Assembly: GCA_002347685.1 (NCBI GenBank)
Contig: DDWS01000056.1
Location: forward strand, 62,001 to 126,000
From: Syntrophaceae bacterium UBA2280
Lineage (GTDB): Bacteria > Desulfobacterota > Syntrophia > Syntrophales > Smithellaceae
DNA length: 64,000 bases
Reading direction: 5' to 3'
Below, piece by piece: positions 32,663 to 42,704 of this stretch. The stretch's first letter is position 1; the number at the start of each line of letters is the position of its first letter. The position numbers were made by a program, and so were the translations under genes. Below the pieces are notes generated by a model. It worked only from the letters and a program-made list of their open reading frames with translations, was not told where the DNA came from and ran no database searches.

Positions 32663-33607
32663 ATGATGAGACGGCGTATTTCTGCAGGATTGTGGTTGAT
32701 CATCCTTTTACTGAGTCCGGCCCTGACTGCTCAGGCGGAAGCGTATAGGGTTCAAAAAGGCGACAGCTTATACAGCATCTCTAAAAAACAAGGCGCAAGC
32801 ATCAACGCCATTATTCAAGCCAACAACCTTCCATCTGACCGCCTAAAACCCGGGCAGCGCCTCACCATTCCCCGCATGGCCGTCACGGCCGCGCCGACAG
32901 AAAATGCAACTGCGCAAAACGACGCCTTCTATATCATCAAAAAGGGCGATACGCTATCGTCCATCTCGCTTTCCAGCGGTGTGCCGGTAAACCGGATCAT
33001 GGCGCTAAACGATGTGAACCCAAAAACGCTGCGCATCGGCCGTAAGCTGCTTTTAAAGACGCCGCAAGCCGCAGAAAACCCGGACATTTTGGGTGTTGAG
33101 GATGAAGAGTTTTTCTATGAAGAAGACGAATCCCAGGCCGCGGTTGTCGATCCATCCGGGGACGCCCAAAGCGATCCGAATATCAGCGAAGAATTTCTGG
33201 GAAAATGGAATAACCCGCAGGAAAGACAGCTGCTGATTAAGGTGGCTACCGGATTTCTGGGAATCCCTTATAAACTGGGCGGGGCCAGCGTGAAGGGGAT
33301 GGATTGTTCCGCTTATGTCCGTAAAATGTATGAATTTTTTGATATTTCTCTTCCCCGCACGGCTCGCGAACAGGCCGCCTGCGGCGTTCGGGTGGAACAA
33401 AAAGAGCTGGTCGAAGGCGATCTGGTATTCTTTAGCACCCGAAAGCCTATCGGCCATGTCGGCATCTATATCGGCAACAACGAGTTTGTCCATGCCTCCT
33501 ATCGAGCGAAATCCGTTCGGATCGACCGTCTGGATCATCCGTATTTTCAAAAGCGATACCGTCATGCCGTCCGGTTGAAGAGCATGGACCCCACAGACGG
33601 AGCCTGA
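32663..33607 (+). CDS. LysM - NlpC/P60 cell-wall endopeptidase
   Basis: A 314-residue secreted protein: signal peptide ending near TAQAEA, LysM 1 (YRVQKGDSLYSISKKQG), LysM 2 (YIIKKGDTLSSISLSSG), an acidic linker (DEEFFYEEDESQ), and a C-terminal NlpC/P60 domain with Cys in MDCSAYV, His in RKPIGHVGIYIG and a third polar residue further on (EFVHAS). It likely cleaves peptide cross-links in peptidoglycan. AAGGAGG precedes the start. Confidence 0.92.
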   Translation: MMRRRISAGLWLIILLLSPALTAQAEAYRVQKGDSLYSISKKQGASINAIIQANNLPSDRLKPGQRLTIPRMAVTAAPTENATAQNDAFYIIKKGDTLSSISLSSGVPVNRIMALNDVNPKTLRIGRKLLLKTPQAAENPDILGVEDEEFFYEEDESQAAVVDPSGDAQSDPNISEEFLGKWNNPQERQLLIKVATGFLGIPYKLGGASVKGMDCSAYVRKMYEFFDISLPRTAREQAACGVRVEQKELVEGDLVFFSTRKPIGHVGIYIGNNEFVHASYRAKSVRIDRLDHPYFQKRYRHAVRLKSMDPTDGA

Positions 33608-33786
33608 ATCCCCGCTCGGACACAAATCATGAACATCACATCGCATATCCACACTTTCCTTACAGGGGCTGGTTTTCTTTTTGCCTGTTGATTATCCATC
33701 CGTATTATTATATGAAGATGCCCTTACCGGTCTGCTCGAATTTTTTAACGCATGAAGACCAACACAATGCATTGTAGGGGGGATTT

Positions 33787-34563
33787 ATGAAAAAGAAACT
33801 ATCTGTTTTAATCAGCTTTTTTATCATGGCCATCTTGTGCAGCGGTTGTCTGGTCGCGGAAAGTAAATATCTGGCAAAAGTCGATGAGACCCGCAAGCTC
33901 ACCGGAGAACTGGCCTCTCTGACGGAAGAAAACACGTCGCTTAAAAATCAGATCGCGGCCATCACCGGGCAAAAAGTCGAACTGGAAAATATTTTAAAGT
34001 CCAAAACGGATGATCTGTCCAGAAGCATCGTCGAGCTCAGAGAGGAAAACAGAAAACTCAAAGAGCAGCTGGCCGAATTAAATAAAAAATCACAGGAGGT
34101 GCAGGCCGCGAGCAACACGTATCAGGAGCTCCTCCAGGAAATGAAAGCGGAAATCGCACAGGGCGAAATCACCATTACCGAACTCAAAGGCAAGCTGACG
34201 ATGGACGTGGTGGACAAGATCCTTTTTGCCTCCGGAGAAGCCGGCGTGAAGAAAGAAGGGCTCGCGGTGCTCAAAAGGGTCGTCGATATTCTCAAAACGG
34301 TTGACGATAAGAACATCCGCATTGAAGGCCATACCGACAATGTGCCGATCACCAGCCGTCTGGCCAGGGTTTACCCGACGAACTGGGAACTGGCCGCCGC
34401 GCGCGCAATCAATGTGGCCCGCTACCTTCAGGAACAGGGCATCGACCCGGTTATCCTGTCTGCGACCGCCTTCGGAGAATATCAGCCGGTCGCAGACAAT
34501 GCTACGCCCGAAGGCAGGGCCAAAAACCGTCGCATCGCGATTATCCTGCTGCCCAGGGATTGA
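33787..34563 (+). CDS. OmpA-family lipoprotein with coiled coil
   Basis: A 258-residue protein with lipoprotein signal (ILCSGC), a long coiled coil (about residues 35-120: LTGELASLTEENTSLKNQIA, ELREENRKLKEQLAELNKK), and a C-terminal OmpA domain (ILFASGEAGVKKEGLAVLKR, IEGHTDNVPI, ATAFGEYQPVADNATPEGRAKNRR) that binds peptidoglycan. It probably tethers the outer membrane to the wall. It has a GGGGGGAT site just before the ATG. Confidence 0.92.
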   Translation: MKKKLSVLISFFIMAILCSGCLVAESKYLAKVDETRKLTGELASLTEENTSLKNQIAAITGQKVELENILKSKTDDLSRSIVELREENRKLKEQLAELNKKSQEVQAASNTYQELLQEMKAEIAQGEITITELKGKLTMDVVDKILFASGEAGVKKEGLAVLKRVVDILKTVDDKNIRIEGHTDNVPITSRLARVYPTNWELAAARAINVARYLQEQGIDPVILSATAFGEYQPVADNATPEGRAKNRRIAIILLPRD

Positions 34564-34585
34564 TGTTATTTTAAAGGAAACGCCA

Positions 34586-36526
34586 ATGGGACAAAGCATC
34601 GCAGAAAAGATTCTCGCCGCACATCTGGTCGCAGGCGATCTGACACCGGGTAGTGAAATCGGCATCCGCATCGATCAGACTCTCACGCAGGATGCCACGG
34701 GCACCATGGCCTATCTCCAATTCGAGGCCATGAACATTTCCCGTGTGCAGACGGAACTGTCCGTCAGTTATATTGATCACAATACGATTCAGATCGGTTT
34801 TGAAAACGCGGACGATCACCGGTATCTGCAAAGCGTCGCGCAGAAATTCGGGGTGGTCCTTTCCCGCGCGGGCAACGGCATCTGTCATCAGGTGCACCTG
34901 GAACGATTCGGGAAACCCGGCAAGACCCTCATCGGCTCAGACAGCCACACCCCCACCTGCGGCGGTCTGGGAATGATCGCCATCGGCGCGGGCGGACTCG
35001 ATGTGGCCCAGGCGATGGCCGGTGAACCGTTTTATTTAACCGCTCCGTCCGTTGTCAAAATTCATCTGACCGGAACGCTTAAGCCTTGGGTATCCGCCAA
35101 GGATGTGATTCTCAGGGTTTTGGAGATTTTCACCACCCGGGGCAACGTCGGTAAAATTTTTGAATACACCGGCCCGGGCATCCAAACGCTGAGCGTTCCG
35201 GAACGCGCTACGATCACCAATATGGGCGCGGAATGCGGCGTAACGACCTCCATCTTCCCCGGCGATGAAATCACCCGGCAGTTCCTGCGTTCGCAGAAGC
35301 GTGAAGCGGACTTCGTTGAAATTCTGCCGGATGCCGACGCGACCTACGCGGACATCGTCGAGATCGACTTATCTTCTATTGAACCCCTGACTGCCAAACC
35401 GCACAGCCCCGACAACATCGGTACGGTGCGTTCGATGAACGGGCTTGCCGTCAATCAGGTCTGCCTGGGCAGCTGCACGAATTCTTCCTACAAAGATCTG
35501 GTCACGGTCGCGAAAATCCTGCAGGGCAGAGTCGCTCATCCCGACGTGAGTTTTATTTTAGCACCGGGATCCCGCCAGGTGCTCGACAGCCTCGCGCGTG
35601 ACGGGTATCTGTCCGACTTGATCGCTTCCGGCGCCAGACTGATGGAAAACGCCTGCGGTTTCTGCATCGGCAATTCGCAAAGTCCCGCCTCCGGCGGCGT
35701 TTCACTTCGCACATCGAACCGCAATTTCCCCGGGCGCTCGGGTACCATGGACGCGGAGATTTATCTGGTCAGCCCAGAAACAGCGGCGGCCGCCGTCATC
35801 ACGGGAAAATTCACGGACCCCCGCGACCTGAACATGCCCTACCCCCAGGTAAAGACGCCTGAATCCCTTGCCATTGACGATTCGATGATCGTACGGCCCG
35901 ACCCCGCCAAAAGCAATGAGCCCGTCTACCGGGGCCCCAACATCGGCGCGCCGCCGGCGAATACGCCGCTGCCTGATCACGTAAACGGCATCGCAACCAT
36001 CAAGGTCAGCGATAAAATCACGACCGATCACATCATCCCGGCGGGCGCGCGGATGAAGTACCGTTCGAACATTCCAAAATACGCTCAATTTGTTTTTGAA
36101 AACGTGGATGCATCATTCGCCGGTCGCGCCATGTCGATGAAGGAAGCCGGAAAACACAATATTATTGTAGCGGGCCTCTCCTACGGACAGGGATCCTCGC
36201 GCGAACACGCAGCGATCTGCCCCATGTACCTGGGCGTGCGCGCGGTGCTTGCCAAATCGCTGGAAAGAATTCATGCCGCCAATCTGATCAACTTCGGCAT
36301 CCTGCCTCTCACCTTCACCGATGCGGCAGATTATGACACCATTGATCAGGGGGATGAGCTGGAAATCCCCGATGCGGCAAAATCCGTGCGGGAAGGTCTT
36401 TCATTCGTCGTTTTCAACAAAACCAGGGGAAATTCTTTTTCAGCCGTCTGTATGCTGTCCGAGAGACAAAAGAAAATGCTTCTGGCCGGCGGCGCGCTCA
36501 ACGTTCGCGCAAATCGGTATAAATAA
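34586..36526 (+). CDS. aconitate hydratase
   Basis: A 646-residue aconitase. Cluster cysteines are visible in CLGSCTNSSYKDL and ENACGFCIGNSQSP; the C-terminal swivel domain has GLSYGQGSSREHAAI. It is shorter than AcnA/AcnB of enterobacteria and is of the compact type seen in many anaerobes and archaea. Start at 34586 after AAAGGAAACGCCA; the longer frame overlaps the OmpA gene. It is paired with isocitrate dehydrogenase 18 bp later, giving citrate to 2-oxoglutarate. Confidence 0.93.
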   Translation: MGQSIAEKILAAHLVAGDLTPGSEIGIRIDQTLTQDATGTMAYLQFEAMNISRVQTELSVSYIDHNTIQIGFENADDHRYLQSVAQKFGVVLSRAGNGICHQVHLERFGKPGKTLIGSDSHTPTCGGLGMIAIGAGGLDVAQAMAGEPFYLTAPSVVKIHLTGTLKPWVSAKDVILRVLEIFTTRGNVGKIFEYTGPGIQTLSVPERATITNMGAECGVTTSIFPGDEITRQFLRSQKREADFVEILPDADATYADIVEIDLSSIEPLTAKPHSPDNIGTVRSMNGLAVNQVCLGSCTNSSYKDLVTVAKILQGRVAHPDVSFILAPGSRQVLDSLARDGYLSDLIASGARLMENACGFCIGNSQSPASGGVSLRTSNRNFPGRSGTMDAEIYLVSPETAAAAVITGKFTDPRDLNMPYPQVKTPESLAIDDSMIVRPDPAKSNEPVYRGPNIGAPPANTPLPDHVNGIATIKVSDKITTDHIIPAGARMKYRSNIPKYAQFVFENVDASFAGRAMSMKEAGKHNIIVAGLSYGQGSSREHAAICPMYLGVRAVLAKSLERIHAANLINFGILPLTFTDAADYDTIDQGDELEIPDAAKSVREGLSFVVFNKTRGNSFSAVCMLSERQKKMLLAGGALNVRANRYK

Positions 36527-36544
36527 TAACTTCAGGGAGTGATC

Positions 36545-37765
36545 ATGACAAAGAAAATTCAGGTAAAAACAACGCTCGTCGAAATGGACGGAGACGAAAT
36601 GACCCGCATCATGTGGCAGATGGTCAAAGACAAGCTGCTTTTTCCCTATCTGGACATGAACATCGATTACTACGATCTGCACGTCAAGCACCGTGACGAC
36701 ACGGATGATCAGGTAACGGTGGATGCCGCGCGCGCCATTCAGAAATACGGCGTGGGGATCAAATGCGCGACCATCACCCCCAACGAAGACCGCGTCGTGG
36801 AATACACCCTCAAAAAGGCATGGAAAAGCCCCAACGGCACCATCCGCTCCATGCTCGACGGCACGGTTTTCCGCAAACCCATTTTGGTGGAAAACATCAA
36901 GCCGGGTGTAACGTCCTGGAAAAAACCCATCACCATCGGCCGTCATGCCTACGGCGACGTCTACGACAATTTTGAAATGCGGATCCCCGGCCCCGGAAAG
37001 CTGGAAGTGGTTTTCACACCCGAAGGCGGCAAGCCGCAATCCCATACGGTGAAGGATTTTCCTTCGGCGGGGATTGTTCAGGTCAACCACAACCTCGAGG
37101 CCTCCATTTTAAATTTCGCAAAGGCCTGTTTCACCTACGGGCTTTCTGAAAAAATCGATGTGTGGTTTTCCACCAAAGACACGATTTCCAAGAAATACGA
37201 TGCGGGATTCCGCGACATCTTCGACCGCGAATTTAATGCGCATTGGAAAGAGTCATTTGACAAGGCCGGGATCGAATATTTCTTCACGCTCATCGACGAT
37301 GCGGTGGCGCGCATCATGAAAACCGAAGGCGGCCTTCTGTGGGCGCTCAAAAACTACGACGGCGACGTGTTGTCGGACATGGTGGCCTCCGCCTGCGGAT
37401 CGCTCGCGATGATGACGTCGGTGCTGGTTTCGCCGCACGGCTGGTTTGAATACGAAGCCGCGCACGGTACGGTGCAGAAGCACTATTACAAGCATCTCAA
37501 GGGCGAGGAAACCTCGTCGAACTCCATGGCGCTCATCTTTGCCTGGACCGGCGGCCTGCGCAAACGCGGCGAGCTCGACGCCACGCCGGACGTAGTAGCA
37601 TTTGCCGACCTGGTTGAAAAAGCGGCGCTGGAAACGGTGGAAGGCGGGATCATGACCGGCGACCTGCTTTTACTGGCGGATAAGAAGCCCTCCAACAAGA
37701 AAGTGAATACAGAAGGCTTCATCGACGCCATCGCCGGGACACTGGCAAAGAAAGTCCATGGCTAA
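36545..37765 (+). CDS. icd: NADP-dependent isocitrate dehydrogenase
   Basis: A 406-residue enzyme of the eukaryote-like homodimeric IDH type: EMDGDEMTRIMWQMVK, NGTIRSMLDGTVFRKPI, TIGRHAYGDVYDN, FTLIDDAVARIMK and YEAAHGTVQKHY. The GRHAYGDVY region and the following basic residues fit NADP use. Start ATG at 36545 follows CAGGGAG. The 3' end overlaps rlmN by 8 bp. Confidence 0.93.
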   Translation: MTKKIQVKTTLVEMDGDEMTRIMWQMVKDKLLFPYLDMNIDYYDLHVKHRDDTDDQVTVDAARAIQKYGVGIKCATITPNEDRVVEYTLKKAWKSPNGTIRSMLDGTVFRKPILVENIKPGVTSWKKPITIGRHAYGDVYDNFEMRIPGPGKLEVVFTPEGGKPQSHTVKDFPSAGIVQVNHNLEASILNFAKACFTYGLSEKIDVWFSTKDTISKKYDAGFRDIFDREFNAHWKESFDKAGIEYFFTLIDDAVARIMKTEGGLLWALKNYDGDVLSDMVASACGSLAMMTSVLVSPHGWFEYEAAHGTVQKHYYKHLKGEETSSNSMALIFAWTGGLRKRGELDATPDVVAFADLVEKAALETVEGGIMTGDLLLLADKKPSNKKVNTEGFIDAIAGTLAKKVHG

Positions 37766-38795
37766 ACCATTACCCAATCTGCTGGACTTCACCCTAGAAG
37801 AGATGGAGGCCTTTATTGCAGCGCTGGGCAAGGAAAAGTTCCGCGCCCGGCAGATCATGAAGTGGATGCATCAATCCGGCGTCACGTCGTTTGACGCGAT
37901 GACGACGCTGTCGCGTGACTTCCGGACAAACCTTCAGGCGATGGCCCGCATCCACCGGCCGGAAATTGTCAAAATTCAGCGATCGAAAGACGGCACGCAA
38001 AAAGCGCTCCTGAGGCTGGAGGACGGCCTTTACATCGAAAGCGTGCTCATTCCCGGTAAAAGCCACTGGACCATTTGCATCTCCACGCAGGCCGGCTGCA
38101 AAATGGGCTGTGAATTCTGCCTGACCGCGCGCCAGGGGTTCCAGCGCCATTTAACACCCGCTGAGATTGTCGGGCAGCTGCTCACACTCAAGTACGAAAC
38201 CCCAGAAGGCCCGGACATAAATAATCTTGTCATGATGGGGATGGGCGAACCGCTGGACAACTACGAAAACACGCTTAAATCCATCCGGATTCTGACTTGT
38301 GATTTCGGGTCCAATGTTTCCAACCGAAGAATCACAGTGTCGACCTGTGGCCTGGCTCCGCAGATTGTTCAACTGGGAAAAGACGTGTGCATCAATCTGG
38401 CCGTCTCGCTCAACGCGCCGGACGATCAGATCCGCGATCAGCTCATGCCGGTCAACAAAAAGTATCCGTTACAAACTCTGCTTGCCGCCTGCAAAACCTA
38501 TCCGATGCCGGGAAGACGTCTTTTAACCTTTGAATATATTCTGATGGACGGTGTGAATGCGTCGCGGGCGGACGCAACGAAGCTCGCCGCGCTTTTAAAG
38601 CCCCTGCGCTGCAAACTCAACCTGATTGTCTTTAATGAATTTCCGGGATCGCCCTATAAATCACCTTCGCAAAGTGATGTGGAAGCGTTTCAGAAGATCC
38701 TGATTGACAGGCATTTCACCACCATCATCCGTGCCAGCCGCGGCAGCGACATTCTGGCCGCCTGCGGTCAGTTGAGCGGCGCTCAGATTTCATGA
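37758..38795 (+). CDS. rlmN: 23S rRNA / tRNA adenine-2 C2-methyltransferase RlmN
   Basis: A 345-residue radical SAM methyltransferase. The cluster motif is CKMGCEFCLTARQGF; SAM-binding MMGMGEPLDN and the catalytic Cys region near the C-terminus (RASRGSDILAACGQ) are conserved. It methylates A2503 of 23S rRNA and A37 of some tRNAs. It overlaps the upstream icd by 8 bp and, convergently, the DUF1015 gene by 13 bp. Confidence 0.95.
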   Translation: MAKPLPNLLDFTLEEMEAFIAALGKEKFRARQIMKWMHQSGVTSFDAMTTLSRDFRTNLQAMARIHRPEIVKIQRSKDGTQKALLRLEDGLYIESVLIPGKSHWTICISTQAGCKMGCEFCLTARQGFQRHLTPAEIVGQLLTLKYETPEGPDINNLVMMGMGEPLDNYENTLKSIRILTCDFGSNVSNRRITVSTCGLAPQIVQLGKDVCINLAVSLNAPDDQIRDQLMPVNKKYPLQTLLAACKTYPMPGRRLLTFEYILMDGVNASRADATKLAALLKPLRCKLNLIVFNEFPGSPYKSPSQSDVEAFQKILIDRHFTTIIRASRGSDILAACGQLSGAQIS

Positions 38796-40009
38796 ACAAA
38801 CAAACCGCTTCGGAGCTTGGGTTCAAACCAGGTGGACTTGGGCGGCATGATTTTGCCGGCGTCCGCCACGGCCATGATCTGTTCCATTGTGGTGGGAAAC
38901 ACGGAAAACGACACGGCATACCCGTCAACATTGACAAGCTTTTCTAGCTCATCCATCCCCCGGATACCGCCGATGAACTTGATGCGGTCATCCGTGCGCG
39001 GATCGGCAATGCCCAAAACCGGTGCAAGCAGATGCTCCTGCAAAATCGCCGCATCCAGGCTGGCCACCGGATCCGCCGCGTCATAGACGCCTTCTTTCAC
39101 GGTCAGCCCGTACCATGCACCGGCCAGATACATGCCGAACTCATGCAGGCGTTTGGGCGCTCTGGAAGCAAAGCCCTGCGTCACGGTGAATTTTTCTTGG
39201 ATGATTGAAAGAAACTGATCCGCCTTCAAACCGTTGAGATCCTTCACCGCGCGGTTGTAATCCATCACCTTCAGCTGACTGTGCGGAAAGAATACGGCCA
39301 GGATGCGGTCTGCTTCCTGCGTCTGCCCGGATTGCCGGCGCTTGCGGGCGACGGCGGCGCCTGCGGCCGCGCGATGATGTCCGTCGGCGATGTACAAGGC
39401 GTTGATTTGTGAAAACTCTGCCGTCAGTTCTTCGATCATACCAATATCGGCAACCACCCATGCCGTGTGCAACACACCGTCTTGGGCTGTAAAATCATAT
39501 TCAGGTTTTCCGGCAATGATTATTTCCACAATCGCATTGATCCGGGGACGCGAAACATAACTGATAAATACCGGACCGGTCTGAGCGCCAATGGCATCCA
39601 CGTGACGGATTCGGTCATCCTCCTTGTCCTGGCGCGTCAGTTCGTGCTTTTTGATTTTCCCTTCATCATACTCAGCCGCGCTCATGACACCGACAATGCC
39701 GGTCTGAACCTGCGAACCCATCTGCTGACGGTACACATAAAAACAAGGCGACACCTCCGAAATAAGGACACCGTCTTTTTTCATTTTCTGAAAGTTTTTT
39801 TTTGCCGTTTCATAAATCAGCATGTCGTCGGCCAGGGTTCCGTCCGGAACGTCGATTTCCGATTTTTCCACATGTAAAAAACTCAGCGGTTTGCCTTCCA
39901 CCGCTTTTTGGCCTTCTTCCCGCGTCATCACATCATAGGGAAGCGCCGCGACGTCAACTGCGTATTTCGCCTGCGGGCGAACCGCTTGAAAAGGGAGTAC
40001 CGTAGCCAT
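38783..40009 (-). CDS. DUF1015 family protein
   Basis: A 408-residue DUF1015 protein: MATVLPFQAVRPQAKYAVDVAALPYDVMT at the start, LYIADGHHRAAAGAAVARKR in the middle, and KFIGGIRGMDELEKLV near the end. The family is widespread in anaerobes, often beside serC/serA or kinase genes; its activity is unknown, though a HGHHR-like motif suggests a phosphate or metal site. Start at 40009 is chosen because AAGGAG lies upstream; a longer frame to 40057 has no site. Confidence 0.9.
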   Translation of the reverse strand: MATVLPFQAVRPQAKYAVDVAALPYDVMTREEGQKAVEGKPLSFLHVEKSEIDVPDGTLADDMLIYETAKKNFQKMKKDGVLISEVSPCFYVYRQQMGSQVQTGIVGVMSAAEYDEGKIKKHELTRQDKEDDRIRHVDAIGAQTGPVFISYVSRPRINAIVEIIIAGKPEYDFTAQDGVLHTAWVVADIGMIEELTAEFSQINALYIADGHHRAAAGAAVARKRRQSGQTQEADRILAVFFPHSQLKVMDYNRAVKDLNGLKADQFLSIIQEKFTVTQGFASRAPKRLHEFGMYLAGAWYGLTVKEGVYDAADPVASLDAAILQEHLLAPVLGIADPRTDDRIKFIGGIRGMDELEKLVNVDGYAVSFSVFPTTMEQIMAVADAGKIMPPKSTWFEPKLRSGLFVHEI

Positions 40010-40118
40010 CATTCCATCTCCTTGACCGTGACAATCCTGTTGCGTTGCTGATAGCACAATGGCATAATCCGGGCAACGTAAAACGAAAGACGATTAAAAA
40101 AATATTGAGGATTTGGCA

Positions 40119-40598
40119 ATGAATCATTCTCTTGTTTTTATCCATGGCCTGGAGAGCTCCTCCCGGGGGACCAAAGCTCAATATTTTCGGGCACATTTTG
40201 AAGGCATGCTCATTGGAGACTACACGGGTGATTTTAAAACCAGGATGCGTAAACTGGAGACCCTGCTTGAGCACAAAGATCATTTGATTCTGGTGGGATC
40301 AAGCTATGGAGGCCTGATGGCCGCCCGGTACGCGCTGGATCATGAAGAACGGATCAAAAAGCTGATTCTGATCGCCCCGGCCCTGCATCTGGAGGATTTT
40401 GAAACGGATGTCCGCCGGAAGCTGAAAATCCCGGTTGTTCTTTACCACGGTGCGCAGGACACTGTGGTGAATCCCGATGCCGTAAAGAAGATTGCCGAAC
40501 AGTCCTTTGAGCGGCTTGAGTACCATCTGGTGGATGACGACCATCCGCTCAACCGCGTTTTTCCGACAATCGACTGGCGGCAACTACTCAATGTCTGA
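40119..40598 (+). CDS. small alpha/beta hydrolase (YqiA/esterase-like)
   Basis: A 159-residue hydrolase: LVFIHGLESSSRGTKAQ oxyanion region, nucleophile elbow VGSSYGGLMA, Asp in HGAQDTVV and His in DDDHPLNR. It is a compact alpha/beta-hydrolase resembling YqiA/UPF0227 esterases. It is monocistronic, convergent with the long PhaC-like gene by 20 bp. Confidence 0.85.
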   Translation: MNHSLVFIHGLESSSRGTKAQYFRAHFEGMLIGDYTGDFKTRMRKLETLLEHKDHLILVGSSYGGLMAARYALDHEERIKKLILIAPALHLEDFETDVRRKLKIPVVLYHGAQDTVVNPDAVKKIAEQSFERLEYHLVDDDHPLNRVFPTIDWRQLLNV

Positions 40599-40618
40599 AC
40601 GATGCTGCTTGGCCTCCG

Positions 40619-42412
40619 TCAGGTGCGGTAAAAATCCTCGACAAGTTCCACGTATTCCGCCAGCAGCTTCCGGCTGACAACAAAGATGTGTCCGATGTTT
40701 TTCTCGATGGTCCGGTTCAGAGCCTCACAGGTGTACTTCACGTTCCCCTTCATGACTTTTCCCCAGATTTCGCCGGCCACACAAGAGCCGGCCGGTGCAA
40801 TGGGATCGCGCGACCCCCTGTAGTCAAATATTGTCACACCCGCTTTTTTCAGAATACCCATATTGACCGGTTTGCCGTCAAATCGGGCATGAGTGGAGGG
40901 CAGGCGATATTTCCCTTCAAAGATCTGATTGCCGATAAAGACGTTCTGTATCCATTGGATGTGAGCGGTAATGGGAAATTTGGTGCCGTGGGTCAGCCAG
41001 TACAGAAAGGGCGCCGCGTCGGCAATGGACTCCTTTCTTTCGGCCCGGCCGTAAAAACCCAGGACAACCGTATGCTGCACGCCCGGCTGAATCTCATTCA
41101 TCCCCGATTCGATGACCTGCGGGGGAATATTGACCGCGCCGAAAAGCTCTTTCATCAGCTCCGGATCATAATCGCGGCGGATCAGGGAACGGATTGGTGC
41201 GTGACCGCTTTCGTCGTCATCAAATTTGACGGGCGAGGCCATCAGGGCGACCTTTCTGATGTCCATCGATTTGCCTTCCGCCAGCCGTTCTTCGGCCCGC
41301 CTCGCCAGATAGGGCAAGATGAGCGTGCCGCCCATACAGTACGCCATGACGTAGATTTCGTCGCGGGGATGCCGTTTCTTTATGATGCCCAGAAACAGGT
41401 CGGGAATCGTCTTGCCGTAGAAGTCCAGACCCAGCTCGGTTTCCTCCCATCCCGGATCACCGTGATCGACCAGATAGATCCTGTAGCCCTTCTTCAGAAA
41501 CACGTCGACCACGGACTTGCCGGGCGCCAGGTCAAACAGCTCCGGTCGGTTGATCAAAGGCGTTGCCATGTAAATGATTTTACCGTTCGGCTTGACGCCT
41601 TTGAAAACCGGATAATATCGCAGACGCACCCGATGAATTTCGCTTCCCGCCACAAATTCATAACAGGAAAAGCCGATGTGCCCTCCGGTCGCACGCTCAG
41701 AATACTCTTTGATGTCAAAAGCGTTTTCTGCGTACAGATTTTCAAACCGGACAAGGTTTTCCGCCAGGTATTCCTCCATGGAATTCGTATGCGCACCATC
41801 CGGACGGTTCTTGGCAAAAGGCAGATAGCCGGACGCGAAAGGTTGTTCAGTGATAACCACCAGCAGGCACTTTAAAAGCTCTTTCATGGCCTTGAGCCGC
41901 GTTTGCCCGATGTTGTTGTACTGATGCTCGAGCTGCGCGAATTCATCCATATAGTTTTTCAGATATGCCTTACCCCTGGCCGTCGTGCAAATCATCCGCG
42001 CCTTTTCCCGATCAAAGCGCCCGTCTTTCATAAAAAAACCTGTTAGCGTATAGAGGAGGCGGGAGTAGCTTTTGTAAATCCATCCGTTCATATCGGCCAG
42101 CGCATCGGGGTTTCTTCCGGCCCCGACGGCGATGCGGGCAGCGGCGCTCACCGGGCGAAGCATTGTATCGAGCAATGCGCTTTGCCACGCGGCCCCGACG
42201 GCCCAGGGACCGAAAGTAAAAACCTCCCTGCTGATGGAATCGAGCATTCGCCGATAAGCGAACATTCCCCGGACCTGCTGCCCGACCCATTTGCTTTTCC
42301 AGGGATAAGCCGTCGGAATGCCTTCTACATTGTCCGCGGGGGAAACACCAATCATCGACAACAGCTCATCGGGCGTCATGGATTTTCCCTCTTTGTTCTC
42401 TCCCTTGGTCAT
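40619..42412 (-). CDS. long PhaC-like polyhydroxyalkanoate synthase family protein
   Basis: A 597-residue alpha/beta-hydrolase of the PHA-synthase type. The nucleophile box reads MAYCMGGTL, so the usual first Gly is Ala, but the Cys and following GG remain. The acid is in DYRGSRDPIAP and the His in KNIGHIFVV. An N-terminal region of about 200 residues has no obvious match. It lacks an adjacent PhaE-type subunit and is divergent from the phaE-phaC operon. It may be a second polymerase or a granule depolymerase-like enzyme. Start at 42412 follows AAAGGATG; a TTG-type longer frame was rejected. Confidence 0.8.
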   Translation of the reverse strand: MTKGENKEGKSMTPDELLSMIGVSPADNVEGIPTAYPWKSKWVGQQVRGMFAYRRMLDSISREVFTFGPWAVGAAWQSALLDTMLRPVSAAARIAVGAGRNPDALADMNGWIYKSYSRLLYTLTGFFMKDGRFDREKARMICTTARGKAYLKNYMDEFAQLEHQYNNIGQTRLKAMKELLKCLLVVITEQPFASGYLPFAKNRPDGAHTNSMEEYLAENLVRFENLYAENAFDIKEYSERATGGHIGFSCYEFVAGSEIHRVRLRYYPVFKGVKPNGKIIYMATPLINRPELFDLAPGKSVVDVFLKKGYRIYLVDHGDPGWEETELGLDFYGKTIPDLFLGIIKKRHPRDEIYVMAYCMGGTLILPYLARRAEERLAEGKSMDIRKVALMASPVKFDDDESGHAPIRSLIRRDYDPELMKELFGAVNIPPQVIESGMNEIQPGVQHTVVLGFYGRAERKESIADAAPFLYWLTHGTKFPITAHIQWIQNVFIGNQIFEGKYRLPSTHARFDGKPVNMGILKKAGVTIFDYRGSRDPIAPAGSCVAGEIWGKVMKGNVKYTCEALNRTIEKNIGHIFVVSRKLLAEYVELVEDFYRT

Positions 42413-42505
42413 AAAGCATCCTTTCTTGTTTTGCCCATCCGATCCTGTGAGCCGGCGTACGCGTGGACTGAAACGCGAAGCCAAAACTCCTGAAGCCAAT
42501 ATTCA

Positions 42506-42534
42506 TTGACAAATGGTCTCTTCTATATTAAAAA
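42506..42534 (+). promoter_or_regulatory. possible sigma70 promoter of the phaE operon
   Basis: TTGACA at 42506-42511, a 17-bp spacer, then TAAAAA at 42529-42534 (4 of 6 matches to the -10 box). It lies about 170 bp upstream of phaE in the divergent region, on the strand of phaE. Confidence 0.35.
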
Positions 42535-42704
42535 AGTTAGTAAGCTTCGATGGTAAACGTCGTCACAACAAGTCAACCGCTCGAACCATGCGGATCGGTT
42601 GTTTTCAGTTGTTTTGTATTTTATCGGAATAATGTTTTCTTTTCTATCATTATTTAACTCAACCCGGTTCTTTATTCGTATTGATTTCAACAATGAGGCG
42701 CAAT

